Assembly: GCF_013364275.1 (NCBI RefSeq)
Contig: NZ_CP054932.1
Span: 3,534,001-3,598,000, forward strand
DNA: 64,000 bases
Source: Actinomadura sp. NAK00032
GTDB lineage: Bacteria > Actinomycetota > Actinomycetes > Streptosporangiales > Streptosporangiaceae
Direction: 5' to 3'
Shown piece after piece: positions 34,897-42,351 of this stretch (positions are counted from its first letter, which is position 1; every line of letters begins with the position of its first letter). The translations under genes and the position numbers were made by a program. Below the pieces are notes generated by a model. That model was not told the DNA's origin and searched no databases. It saw only the letters and a program-made list of their open reading frames with translations.

Positions 34897-35459
34897 GACG
34901 GCGCCGAGATCCGCAGCGTCCGCACCAGGGCCTCGACCTCCGCGGCCAGCCGCCGGTACGCCTCCGGCGGCCCCGACGCCGTCACGGTGGCGCCGAGCGT
35001 GGCCCGCGCGAACACGGTCGCCATGCCGACGCGCTCGCGCCCGGCGAGCCGCCCGGTCAGCCCGGTCAGCCCGTGCGCGGTCGTGATCGGGACGGGCCCC
35101 GCGCGCAGCCGCGAGTGCCCGCCGGCGGCGACGATGCGGCCGAGGCCGTCCCACAGCTCGCGCGCGTCCAGCGGCGCCAGCGGCACGACGATCCGCACGT
35201 ACAGGCCGACGCCCGCGTTGGCGAGCTCGATGTCGCTGGTCAGCGAGGACTCGGCCCGGTCGAGCACCCAGCCCGGGGACGGGACCGTGAACGAGACCGG
35301 CCGGACGCCGTCGCGCTCGGCCCCGACCGACAGCACCGTGCCCGCCGCGATCGGCCTGCCGCCGCTGCCGAGGGCCCTGTCGAGCAGCGGGAGCCCCGCG
35401 GCCAGGACCAGCAGCGCCAGCGCCACGAGCCCCGTACCCCACCATCTCACCCGCGCCAC
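34893..35459 (-). CDS. Exported or membrane-anchored protein coupled to PrsW
   Basis: I do not recognise the family. The 188-residue product has one N-terminal hydrophobic segment (residues about 9-27, GLVALALLVLAAGLPLL) after a basic MARVRWW start, then an alpha/beta extracytoplasmic domain with no cysteines. Starting at the GTG at 35459, GGGGGG a few bases upstream may act as the ribosome-binding site. The stop overlaps the protease start by four bases. A single-span protein coupled to a PrsW-like protease is a natural candidate substrate or cofactor, but that is inference. Confidence 0.7.
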   Translation of the reverse strand: MARVRWWGTGLVALALLVLAAGLPLLDRALGSGGRPIAAGTVLSVGAERDGVRPVSFTVPSPGWVLDRAESSLTSDIELANAGVGLYVRIVVPLAPLDARELWDGLGRIVAAGGHSRLRAGPVPITTAHGLTGLTGRLAGRERVGMATVFARATLGATVTASGPPEAYRRLAAEVEALVRTLRISAPS

Positions 35460-35532
35460 GTGACCCCCCGATGACGTGCGGTGCGGAAATGCCCCTTGAC
35501 CGGGGAGCTAAACAAGATCAGGGGGGCGCGGG

Positions 35533-36357
35533 TCACCAGTGCGCTGGGCGTTCGACCGTGCTCGGCAACCGCGTCGCGGCGTCGCCCCGCGCCGAGTCCA
35601 GCTGCGCACGCACGAGGAACAGGCAGCCGGTGAGGTCGGCGCCGCGCAGGTCGGCGTCCCGCAGGTCCGCGCCGATCAGGTCGGCCGAGCGCAGGTCGGC
35701 GCCCCGCAGGTCGGCCCCGATCAGGTACGCGCCGCGCAGGTTCGCGCCGCGCAGGTCGGCGCCCTTCAGCCGCGCCCCGATGAGGTCGGCGCCCCGCCGG
35801 TCGGCGCGGCGGCCCGGCACGGCGGCCCTGGCCAGCTCGCTCGCGCGCAGCAGCAGCGCGTTCGCCTCCGCCCGCACGGCCGGGACGTCCAGCTCGGCGA
35901 GTCCGGCCGGATCGCGCCGGGTGAGGCGGTCGACGTCCGCGTACGCCCGCCGCAGCTCGGCGCGGACGGGCCCGGCGGCGGGCAGCGCCGCCGCCTCGTC
36001 CAGGTACCAGAGCAGCTCGTGCAGCTGCCGCATGACGGGGAACACCGCGAACATGCGGCGCGCGACGCCGGGGTCGGCACGCCAGTCCCGTCCGGCGAAG
36101 GTCTCCTGCGACACCTTCTGCCCCGCGCCGAAGCAGTCGAAGACCGTGCAGCCCCGGAAGCCGAGCCCCCGCAGGTCGGCGTGGACGCCGCAGCGGAAGT
36201 CGTCCAGCAGGTTGCGGCACGGCTCGCCCGCGGCCTTGTCCACCGCGAAGTCGGCCGACTTCGCGAACGGCAGCGCGACGCAGCACAGACCGAAACAGCT
36301 CGCGCAGTCGGCCTTCAGACCGGCCGCCCTCTCCGACACCCCGCGCCTCCGACTCAT
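35533..36357 (-). CDS. Pentapeptide-repeat protein with cysteine-rich N-terminal region
   Basis: A 274-residue protein. Residues about 12-90 contain seven or more cysteines (CASCFGLCC, CRNL, CGVH, GCTVFDCF), a possible metal-binding domain resembling Fe-S/zinc-cluster YkgJ-type proteins. Residues about 193-250 are A(D/N)LRG pentapeptide repeats forming a right-handed beta-helix. Pentapeptide proteins can mimic DNA (MfpA, Qnr) or scaffold other proteins; with only about 11 repeats and a fused Cys domain the role is open. AATGGAGCG before the ATG at 36357 supports the start; an open frame extends further upstream. Confidence 0.85.
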   Translation of the reverse strand: MSRRRGVSERAAGLKADCASCFGLCCVALPFAKSADFAVDKAAGEPCRNLLDDFRCGVHADLRGLGFRGCTVFDCFGAGQKVSQETFAGRDWRADPGVARRMFAVFPVMRQLHELLWYLDEAAALPAAGPVRAELRRAYADVDRLTRRDPAGLAELDVPAVRAEANALLLRASELARAAVPGRRADRRGADLIGARLKGADLRGANLRGAYLIGADLRGADLRSADLIGADLRDADLRGADLTGCLFLVRAQLDSARGDAATRLPSTVERPAHW

Positions 36358-36406
36358 GGACAACGCTCCATTGTCGGGCCACGCGGCCCCTGCTCGGGAC
36401 GGACGC

Positions 36407-36445
36407 GGTGCCGTCGCCCGGTGCCGTCGCCCGGTGCCGTCGCAC
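36407..36445. repeat. 13-base tandem repeat, three copies, in a divergent promoter region
   Basis: GGTGCCGTCGCCC is repeated exactly at 36407-36419 and 36420-36432, with a third copy at 36433-36445 ending AC instead of CC. The array lies just before TACAGT, a possible -10 box of the methyltransferase gene, so it may be an operator array or a slippage product. Confidence 0.75.
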
Positions 36446-36467
36446 GTGTTGTACAGTCCGGAACCCC

Positions 36468-37250
36468 ATGACGACACCCCTCACCGCGTCCGCGATCGCC
36501 TCCAGGCTGCGCGCCGCCGGCTGCGTGTTCGCCGAGGACGAGGCGCGGCTGATCCTCGCCACCGCCGCCACGCCCGGCGACGCCTCCGCGATGGTGGACC
36601 GGCGCGCCGCCGGGCTGCCGCTGGAGCACGTCCTCGGCTGGGCGGAGTTCCGCGGCCTGCGGATCGCCGTCGAGCCGGGCGTGTTCGTGCCCCGCCGCCG
36701 CACCGAGTTCCTCGTCCGCGAGGCGGCCGCGCTCGCCCCGCCGCGCCCCGTCGTCGTCGACCTGTGCTGCGGCTCCGGCGCGCTGGGCGCCGCGCTCGTC
36801 GCCGGCCTGGACGAGTACGCCCTGCACGCCGCCGACGTCGAGCCCGCGGCCGTCCGGTGCGCCCGCGCCAACATCGCGCCGCTCGGCGGCCACGCCTACG
36901 AGGGCGACCTGTTCGCGCCGCTCCCGGACGCGCTGCGCGGCCGCGTCGACGTGCTGCTCGCCAACGTCCCCTACGTGCCGACCGGCGACGTCGCGCTGAT
37001 GCCGCCGGAGGCGCGCGACCACGAGCCGCGGGTCGCGCTCGACGGCGGCCCCGACGGCCTGGACGTGCTGCGCCGCGTCACCGCCGAGGCGGCGCGGTGG
37101 CTGGTCCCGGGCGGCCACCTGCTGTTCGAGACGAGCGAGCGCCAGGTCCCGGACGCGGTCGCCGCCGTCGAGCGGGGCGGGCTGTCCGCCGCCGTCCGGA
37201 CGTCCGAGGAGTTCTATGCCACGGTCGTCATCGGAGCAAAGCCGGTGTAA
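36468..37250 (+). CDS. HemK/PrmC-like N5-glutamine methyltransferase
   Basis: A 260-residue class I SAM methyltransferase. Motif I is VDLCCGSGALG (about residues 97-107) and the catalytic NPPY signature appears as NVPYVP. The length and N-terminal helical domain match putative protein N5-glutamine methyltransferases of actinobacteria, which resemble PrmC (release-factor methylase) but have a V in the tetrad and are usually paralogues of it. TACAGT ten bases before the ATG may be a -10 box with a very short leader. A small 40-residue gene follows in the same direction after 53 bases. Confidence 0.88.
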   Translation: MTTPLTASAIASRLRAAGCVFAEDEARLILATAATPGDASAMVDRRAAGLPLEHVLGWAEFRGLRIAVEPGVFVPRRRTEFLVREAAALAPPRPVVVDLCCGSGALGAALVAGLDEYALHAADVEPAAVRCARANIAPLGGHAYEGDLFAPLPDALRGRVDVLLANVPYVPTGDVALMPPEARDHEPRVALDGGPDGLDVLRRVTAEAARWLVPGGHLLFETSERQVPDAVAAVERGGLSAAVRTSEEFYATVVIGAKPV

Positions 37251-37303
37251 ATCCCGACACGGGGGTACGGGTCGTACAGGACGACCTGAAGGAGTGAAAC
37301 ACA

Positions 37304-37426
37304 ATGCGCCGCATCAGTGCAGCGCTCAGCGCCATCATCGGCACGATCGTCAGCATCGTGACCCTCCCGTTCCGGGTCCTGCAGCGCCTCCTGACCCCCG
37401 GGCGCCGCACCCGCACCCACCGGTAA
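37304..37426 (+). CDS. Small basic amphipathic protein (40 residues)
   Basis: An unannotated-size gene with strong signals: AAGGAG at 37289-37294, nine bases before an ATG, and a frame closed by TAA. The product starts MRRISAALSAIIGTIVS, continues as a hydrophobic segment with IVTLPFRVLQRLL, and ends in a strongly basic tail (PGRRTRTHR). It looks like a single membrane-associated helix with an LPFR-x3-RLL motif. I recall similar small actinobacterial proteins with LPF motifs but cannot name a function. It may be cotranscribed with the methyltransferase. Confidence 0.7.
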   Translation: MRRISAALSAIIGTIVSIVTLPFRVLQRLLTPGRRTRTHR

Positions 37427-37570
37427 AGGCCGCGATATCCGGACGTCCGCCCCGGGCCATTCGTGCGATACGGCCCGGGGCGGACGTATGCCGGAAAATG
37501 CTTTGCGCGCCGGCCGCGGGATGCCGCACTCTATGAGTGTCAAACCGAACGCAAGCGACGGGGAGGAGCG

Positions 37571-37666
37571 GTGGGGGTGGCCATGATCAGCACTGGGCCG
37601 GCGCCGCAGCGCTCCGGCACCGGGCAGTGGCACGATGCCGCCGCCGTCGGAGGCGTCTCCGGATAG
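37571..37666 (+). CDS. Possible small ORF within a short transcription unit
   Basis: GGGGAGGAGCG precedes a GTG at 37571 (GTG GGG GTG GCC ATG); a frame of 31 codons, or 27 from the ATG at 37583, ends at TAG 37666, 20 bases before an intrinsic terminator. The product (VGVAMISTGPAPQRS... GQWHDAAAVGG) has no recognisable motif. The unit may instead be a small non-coding RNA from about 37535 to 37718. Either way, a signal-rich short transcript seems to lie here. Confidence 0.35.
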   Translation: MGVAMISTGPAPQRSGTGQWHDAAAVGGVSG

Positions 37667-37686
37667 GACCGCGAAGGTTCCCCGGA

Positions 37687-37718
37687 GACCGCCAGGATGA
37701 CCTTTCTGGCGGTCTTTT
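37687..37718 (+). terminator. Intrinsic terminator with T-tract
   Basis: GACCGCCAG (37687-37695) pairs perfectly with CTGGCGGTC (37706-37714) over a 10-base loop and is followed by TTTT. It is the only canonical U-tract terminator I see in the window and lies 12 bases before tRNA-Ala, insulating the tRNAs from upstream transcription. Confidence 0.85.
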
Positions 37719-37730
37719 CATGTTCATCAC

Positions 37731-37803
37731 GGGTCTGTAGCTCAATGGGAAGAGCGCCCGCCTTGCAAGCGGGAGGTTGCCGGTTCGAGTCCGGCCCGAT
37801 CCA
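37731..37803 (+). tRNA. tRNA-Ala (anticodon TGC)
   Basis: A 73-base cloverleaf: D stem GCTC/GAGC, anticodon stem CCCGC/GCGGG with loop CTTGCAA (anticodon TGC), T stem GCCGG/CCGGC with loop TTCGAGT. The acceptor carries the G3-U70 wobble that marks alanine tRNAs, plus one T6-C67 mismatch. The 3' CCA is not encoded. Confidence 0.93.
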
Positions 37804-37805
37804 CT

Positions 37806-37830
37806 CGGCGGAATGCTCCTTGTTCCGCCG
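37806..37830 (+). other. Hairpin between tRNA-Ala and tRNA-Gly
   Basis: CGGCGGAA (37806-37813) and TTCCGCCG (37823-37830) form a perfect 8-base-pair stem around a 9-base loop. It ends three bases before tRNA-Gly and may guide precursor processing. No T-tract follows. Confidence 0.6.
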
Positions 37831-37833
37831 CAA

Positions 37834-37907
37834 GCCGCACAGGCCGAAATGGTTAAGGCACCTGGCTTCCACCCAGGCGGAACCGGGTTCGATTCCCGGG
37901 TGCGGCT
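37834..37907 (+). tRNA. tRNA-Gly (anticodon TCC), atypical
   Basis: A 74-base cloverleaf: acceptor GCCGCAC/GTGCGGC, three-pair D stem GCC/GGC, anticodon stem CCTGG/CCAGG with loop CTTCCAC (anticodon TCC), T stem CCGGG/CCCGG with loop TTCGATT, discriminator T. Position 8 is A instead of the near-universal T, and the D stem is short. CCA is not encoded. The gene looks functional but divergent. Confidence 0.88.
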
Positions 37908-37953
37908 CTGGACTGGGCCCGGCGGGAGTAACGACCCCCGGCCGGTTCTGCAC

Positions 37954-37994
37954 GTGCCCGAGGCGGGCGGACGCCACCGCCCGCCCGCGGGCAC
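37954..37994 (+). terminator. Strong hairpin between tRNA-Gly and tRNA-Gln
   Basis: GTGCCCG-a-GGCGGGCGG (37954-37970) pairs with CCGCCCGCC-cg-CGGGCAC (37977-37994), 16 base pairs with one small internal loop. It ends three bases before tRNA-Gln. It could terminate the Ala-Gly transcript or serve as a processing element. Confidence 0.6.
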
Positions 37995-37997
37995 CCA

Positions 37998-38069
37998 TGC
38001 TGGATCATCCAATCGGCAGGATGCGTGACTCTGGATCACGTCATGCAGGTTCGAACCCTGCTCCGGCAG
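37998..38069 (+). tRNA. tRNA-Gln (anticodon CTG)
   Basis: A 72-base cloverleaf: acceptor TGCTGGA/TCCGGCA with one G-T wobble, D stem ATCC/GGAT, anticodon stem CGTGA/TCACG with loop CTCTGGA (anticodon CTG), T stem GCAGG/CCTGC, discriminator G73 as usual for glutamine. It is followed within eight bases by the 3' end of the convergent dehydratase gene. CCA is not encoded. Confidence 0.92.
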
Positions 38070-38076
38070 CCCATGG

Positions 38077-39231
38077 CTAGGCGGGCGCGTCGACGCGGGT
38101 GCGGGCCGTCGTCCAGGCGCGGGCCCGGTCGGTGAGGGTGATGCCGAGGCCGGGACGCGGCGGGACGTGCATCCGGCCGCCCTCGATCGTCGGCCGCTCG
38201 TTGAACAGCGGGTCGAGCCAGTCGAAATGCTCCACCCACGGCTCGCTCGGGTAGGCGGCGGCCAGATGCAGGTGGATCTCCATCGCGAAATGCGGCGCGA
38301 GTTGCAGCTGGTGGTGGTCGGCGAGCGTCGCGAGCTTCAGGAAGGCGGTGATGCCGCCGATGCGCGGGGCGTCCGGCTGGAGGACGTCGGCGGCGCCCTT
38401 GGCGATGAGCTCGCAGTGCTCGGCGACGCTGGTGAGCATCTCGCCGGTCGCGATCGGCGTGTCGAGCGCGGCGGCGAGCGCGGCGTGGCCCGCGGCGTCG
38501 TAGGCGTCGAGGGGCTCCTCGATCCAGGTGAGGCCGAACGCCTCCAGCGCGCGGCCCATCCGCCGCGCGGCGGGCCGGTCCCACTGCTGGTTCGCGTCCA
38601 CCATCAGCGGGAACGCGTCGCCGAGCCGCTCCCGGACGGCGGTGACCCGGCGCAGGTCCGCGGCGTGGTCGGGATGGCCGACCTTGATCTTGACGCCGCC
38701 GATCCCCGCGGCCGCGGACGCCTCCGCGTTCTCCAGCACCTCCTCCAGGGGCGCGTGCAGGAATCCGCCGGAGGTGTTGTAGCAGCGGACGGAGTCGCGG
38801 TGCGCGCCGAGGAGCTTGGCGAGCGGCAGGCCCGCCCGCTTGGCCTTCAGGTCCCAGAGCGCGATGTCGATCGCGGCGATCGCCTGCGTGGCGAGCCCGC
38901 TGCGGCCGACGGACGCGCCCGCCCACACCAGCTTCGTCCAGAGCCGCCCGATGTCGCTCGGGTCCTCGCCGATGAGGGCGGGCGCGACCTCGGCGGCGTG
39001 CGCGAACTGGCCGGGGCCGCCGGCGCGCTTGGCGTAGCCGAACCCGATGCCCTCGTGGCCGTCCGCGGTGCCGATCTCGGCGAACAGGAACACGACCTCG
39101 GTCATCGGCCGCTGCCGCCCGGTCAGCACCTTGGCGTCGCTGACCGGGACGGCGAGCGGCAGCGTCACCGACGACAGCTCGATCCAGGCGATCCGGTCGA
39201 GGGTGGCCGCGCCGGCGGGGACGGCCGTCAT
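38077..39231 (-). CDS. Mandelate racemase/muconate lactonizing enzyme family sugar-acid dehydratase
   Basis: A 384-residue enolase-superfamily enzyme. The KxK base motif is VKIKVG, the metal ligands are in VDANQQWD, WIEEPLD and ATGEML, and the opposite-face His is in LAPHFAMEIHLH. This arrangement fits the L-talarate/galactarate or glucarate dehydratase type, which produce 5-keto-4-deoxy-glucarate. It starts one base after the stop of the 5-dehydro-4-deoxyglucarate dehydratase gene, which consumes that product. So a galactarate or glucarate dehydratase role is likely, although exact sugar specificity is not readable. Confidence 0.88.
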   Translation of the reverse strand: MTAVPAGAATLDRIAWIELSSVTLPLAVPVSDAKVLTGRQRPMTEVVFLFAEIGTADGHEGIGFGYAKRAGGPGQFAHAAEVAPALIGEDPSDIGRLWTKLVWAGASVGRSGLATQAIAAIDIALWDLKAKRAGLPLAKLLGAHRDSVRCYNTSGGFLHAPLEEVLENAEASAAAGIGGVKIKVGHPDHAADLRRVTAVRERLGDAFPLMVDANQQWDRPAARRMGRALEAFGLTWIEEPLDAYDAAGHAALAAALDTPIATGEMLTSVAEHCELIAKGAADVLQPDAPRIGGITAFLKLATLADHHQLQLAPHFAMEIHLHLAAAYPSEPWVEHFDWLDPLFNERPTIEGGRMHVPPRPGLGITLTDRARAWTTARTRVDAPA

Positions 39232-39232
39232 C

Positions 39233-40147
39233 TCAGCGCACTCGCTTCACGAGTTCGGCCAGTTCGGCGGTCTCGGCGTCGGTCAGGTCGGTGAGCGGCG
39301 GCCGGACGGGCCCGGCGGGGTGCCCGGTGACCCGCATGCCCGCCTTGATGATGCTGACCGCGTAGCCCTTGCGGCGGTTGCGGATGTCGCAGTACGGCAG
39401 GACGAACTCCGCGAGCAGCCGCGCCACCTCGGCCCGGTCGCGGCCGCGGACGGCGGCGTAGAACGCGAGCGCGAACTCCGGGACGAAGTTGAAGACCGCC
39501 GAGGAGTAGGTGGTGACGCCCATCTCCAGGTAGGGGAGCGCGAACGTCTCCGCGGTGGGCAGCCCGCCGATGTAGACGAGCCGGTCGCCGAGCCGGGACC
39601 TGATCCGCGTCATCAGCTCCAGGTCGCCGACGCCGTCCTTGAAGCCGACGAGGTTCGGGCACTCCTCGGCCAGCGCGGCGACCGTCGCGTCCTGGTAGAC
39701 GGCGTTCGCGCGGCTGTAGAGCGTCACGCCGAGCCGGGTCGCGGCGCAGACGGCGCGGACGTGCGCGATCAGGCCCTCCTGCGACGCCTCGGTCAGGTAG
39801 GGCGGGAACAGCAGCACCCCGTCGGCGCCCGCCTCCTCGGCCTCGCGCGCCATCGCCGCGGCCGCCGCCGTCCCGTACCCGGCGGGCGCGATCACCGGCA
39901 GGCCGTCCGGCGCCTCCGCGACGGCGGCGCGCACCACCGCGCCCACCTCGCCGGGCGCGAGCGAGAAGAACTCGCCGGTGCCGCCCGCCGCGAACAGGCC
40001 GGCGACGCCGTACCCGGCGAGCCGGCCGATGTTGTCCCGGTAGGCGGGCTCGTCGAAGGACAGGTCGTCGCGGAAGTGCGTGACGGGGAACGAAAGGAGC
40101 CCGGACCCGAGCCGCGTCGCGATCTCTTCGGGCGCAGTCTGCGTCAT
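39233..40147 (-). CDS. kdgD: 5-dehydro-4-deoxyglucarate dehydratase
   Basis: A 304-residue DHDPS/NAL-superfamily lyase that dehydrates and decarboxylates 5-keto-4-deoxyglucarate to alpha-ketoglutarate semialdehyde. [14 protein letters not shown] is the substrate-carboxylate motif, and the Schiff-base lysine lies in [24 protein letters not shown] and [10 protein letters not shown] are KdgD-like. The ATG at 40147 follows TAGCCT by seven bases without a true ribosome-binding site, so the message is probably leaderless. It is the first gene of the operon, before the enolase-superfamily dehydratase, and divergent from a LysR regulator. Confidence 0.92.
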   Translation of the reverse strand: MTQTAPEEIATRLGSGLLSFPVTHFRDDLSFDEPAYRDNIGRLAGYGVAGLFAAGGTGEFFSLAPGEVGAVVRAAVAEAPDGLPVIAPAGYGTAAAAAMAREAEEAGADGVLLFPPYLTEASQEGLIAHVRAVCAATRLGVTLYSRANAVYQDATVAALAEECPNLVGFKDGVGDLELMTRIRSRLGDRLVYIGGLPTAETFALPYLEMGVTTYSSAVFNFVPEFALAFYAAVRGRDRAEVARLLAEFVLPYCDIRNRRKGYAVSIIKAGMRVTGHPAGPVRPPLTDLTDAETAELAELVKRVR

Positions 40148-40194
40148 GCCCCCGAGGCTAGGATGGCCGATTGATCCAGGTCCAACACGAAAAA

Positions 40195-40210
40195 GGCATC
40201 CACTGATACC
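40195..40210. promoter_or_regulatory. Candidate LysR operator in the sugar-acid divergent region
   Basis: GGCATC-CACT-GATACC is an imperfect inverted repeat (5 of 6 pairs) 13 bases before the LysR start and about 50 bases before kdgD. Its position suits autoregulation and divergent control. Confidence 0.4.
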
Positions 40211-40222
40211 CGCAGGGAATCG

Positions 40223-41098
40223 ATGTTCACGCTGACCCAGCTCACGAACTTCGTGGCCGTCGCCGAGGAGCTGCACTTCGGCCGCGCCGCCGAGCGGCTC
40301 CGCATGACGCAGCCGCCGCTCAGCCGGCAGATCCAGCTGCTGGAGAACGAGCTGAAGGTGCGGCTGTTCGACCGGACGAACCGGTCCGTCCGGCTCACCC
40401 CGGCCGGGCGGGCTTTCCTCGTCGAGGCGCGCCGGCTGCTGCAGCAGGCCGACCACGTCGCGATGTCGGTCCGGCAGGTGTCGGCGGGGGAGGCCGGGAG
40501 CATCACGGTCGGGTTCACCGCGGCGAGCGCCTACGCCACGCTGGGCCGGCTGCTGGAGGTCGCGCGGACGGCGCTGCCGGACGTCGGGATCGTCCTGCGG
40601 GAGATGGTGACGCGGGACCAGGTGCGCGCCCTCGCCGAGGGGAGCCTCGACCTCGGGCTCCTGCGGCCGCCGGTGACCGACCCGGACCTGGCGGAGCGCC
40701 CCGCCGAGCGGGAGGCGCTGCTCGCCGCCGTCCCGAACGGCCACCCGCTCGCGGCGGGGGAGGGCCCGCTGGCGCTCGCCGACTTCGACGGGCGGCCGTT
40801 CATCATGTACTCGCCCGTCGAGGCCCGCTACTTCCACGAGCTGGTGATCAGCGTGTTCCGGCAGGCGGGCGTCTCGCCGGTGTACGCGCAGTACCTCAGC
40901 CAGGTGCACAGCATCCTCGCGCTGGTCAACTGCGGGTGGGGCGTCGCGCTGGTCCCGGCCGCCGCGTCCCGGCTCCGCTACGCGGGGCTGCGGTTCCGCC
41001 CGGTCGACCTCCCCGTCCCGGACCCCGTCGAGCTGAGCCTGGCCTGGCGCCGCGGCAACGACAACCCGGCCCTCGCCAAGCTGCTCCGGCATCTTTGA
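40223..41098 (+). CDS. LysR-family regulator, probable control of sugar-diacid genes
   Basis: A 291-residue LysR-type protein. The HTH ([37 protein letters not shown] is split by the recognition helix at about residues 28-48) is followed by a LysR substrate-binding domain of the BenM/CatM/CbbR-like class. It is divergent from kdgD and the enolase-superfamily dehydratase, so it probably senses a sugar diacid or its breakdown product. CAGGGAA lies just before the ATG at 40223. Confidence 0.92.
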   Translation: MFTLTQLTNFVAVAEELHFGRAAERLRMTQPPLSRQIQLLENELKVRLFDRTNRSVRLTPAGRAFLVEARRLLQQADHVAMSVRQVSAGEAGSITVGFTAASAYATLGRLLEVARTALPDVGIVLREMVTRDQVRALAEGSLDLGLLRPPVTDPDLAERPAEREALLAAVPNGHPLAAGEGPLALADFDGRPFIMYSPVEARYFHELVISVFRQAGVSPVYAQYLSQVHSILALVNCGWGVALVPAAASRLRYAGLRFRPVDLPVPDPVELSLAWRRGNDNPALAKLLRHL

Positions 41099-41104
41099 CG
41101 CGCC

Positions 41105-41158
41105 TTGACCGGAGCGCGGGCGGTGAATTATTTTGTCGTTAAAATATTTGCCGTCAAA
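41105..41158 (+). promoter_or_regulatory. Promoter and direct-repeat operator of the acyl-CoA dehydrogenase gene
   Basis: TTGACC (41105-41110), a 17-base spacer and TTATTT (41128-41133) form a promoter. Immediately after it TTTGTCGTTAAA (41132-41143) and TTTGCCGTCAAA (41147-41158) are direct repeats, 10 of 12 identical, period 15. Placement over the start point suggests a repressor site. Confidence 0.5.
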
Positions 41159-41184
41159 GTATCGGTGGGGCAGGTGGAGGGACC

Positions 41185-42351
41185 ATGAGCGACTACCCGG
41201 CGTATGCGCCGTCGGAGGAGCATGAGCTGCTGCGGCGCACGGTGCGTGAGCTGGCCGAGGCCAAGATCGCTCCTTTCGCGGCGGAGGTGGACGAGGAGTC
41301 CCGGTTCCCGCAGGAGGCCTTGGACGCGCTGGTCGCCAACGATCTGCATGCGGTGCACGTGCCCGAATCGTACGGGGGTGCGGGAGCGGACGCGCTGGCC
41401 ACGGTGATCGTGATCGAGGAGGTCGCGCGGGTGTGCGGCTCGTCGTCGCTGATCCCGGCGGTGAACAAGCTGGGCACGGTCCCGGTGCTGCTGGCCGGCG
41501 GCGAGGAGCTCAAGAAGAAGTACCTGGCGCCGGTGGCGCGTGGTGAGGGGATGTTCTCCTACGCGCTGTCGGAGGCGGACGCGGGGTCGGATGCGGCGGG
41601 GATGAAGACCCGCGCGGTGCGCGACGGCGACACCTGGGTGCTCAACGGCGCGAAGATGTGGATCACCAATGCGGGGGTGTCGGAGTTCTACACGGTGATG
41701 GCGGTCACCGACCCGGCGGCGGGCGCCCGCGGTATCTCCGCGTTCGTGGTGGAGAAGTCGGATCCGGGGGTGTCGTTCGGGCCGAAGGAGCGCAAGCTGG
41801 GGATCAAGGGTTCGCCGACCCGGCAGGTGCTCTTGGAGGACACCCGCATCCCCGCCGACCGGCTGATCGGCGCGGAGGGCACGGGATTCAAGACCGCGCT
41901 GGCCACCCTGGACCACACCCGCATCACCATCGCCGCCCAGGCGCTGGGGATCGCGCAGGGGGCGCTGGACTTCGCGTTGAACTACGTCAAGGAGCGGCGG
42001 CAGTTCGGCAAGCCGGTCGCCGATTTCCAGGGTGTGCAGTTCATGCTGGCCGACATGGCGATGCGGCTGGAGGGCGCGCGGCAGCTGACCTACCACGCGG
42101 CGATCAAGTCCGAGCGGGCGATGAGCGGGGAGAAGGTCCCGGATCTGACGTTCGTCTCCTCGGCGTGCAAGGCGCTGGCCTCGGACGTGGCGATGGACGT
42201 GACCACCGACGCCGTCCAGCTGCTGGGGGGCTACGGGTACACGCGGGACTTCCCGGTGGAGCGGATGATGCGCGACGCCAAGATCACCCAGATCTACGAG
42301 GGCACCAACCAGATCCAGCGCATGGTGATGGCCCGCCAGCTCCTCAAGTAG
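41185..42351 (+). CDS. Acyl-CoA dehydrogenase
   Basis: A 388-residue FAD-dependent acyl-CoA dehydrogenase for the first step of beta-oxidation or branched-chain acyl-CoA degradation. [19 protein letters not shown] and [18 protein letters not shown] are the family signatures; the catalytic Glu is expected in [17 protein letters not shown] near residue 367, as in short-chain enzymes. GGAGGGACC precedes the ATG. The upstream region has its own promoter and a repeated TTTGYCGTYAAA motif. Its 3' end overlaps the convergent sensor kinase gene by eight bases. Confidence 0.95.
   Translation: MSDYPAYAPSEEHELLRRTVRELAEAKIAPFAAEVDEESRFPQEALDALVANDLHAVHVPESYGGAGADALATVIVIEEVARVCGSSSLIPAVNKLGTVPVLLAGGEELKKKYLAPVARGEGMFSYALSEADAGSDAAGMKTRAVRDGDTWVLNGAKMWITNAGVSEFYTVMAVTDPAAGARGISAFVVEKSDPGVSFGPKERKLGIKGSPTRQVLLEDTRIPADRLIGAEGTGFKTALATLDHTRITIAAQALGIAQGALDFALNYVKERRQFGKPVADFQGVQFMLADMAMRLEGARQLTYHAAIKSERAMSGEKVPDLTFVSSACKALASDVAMDVTTDAVQLLGGYGYTRDFPVERMMRDAKITQIYEGTNQIQRMVMARQLLK

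Noticed and set aside
37731..38069. tRNA cluster as attachment site of an integrated element
   Set aside because: No integrase gene and no duplicated tRNA 3' end were seen within the window.
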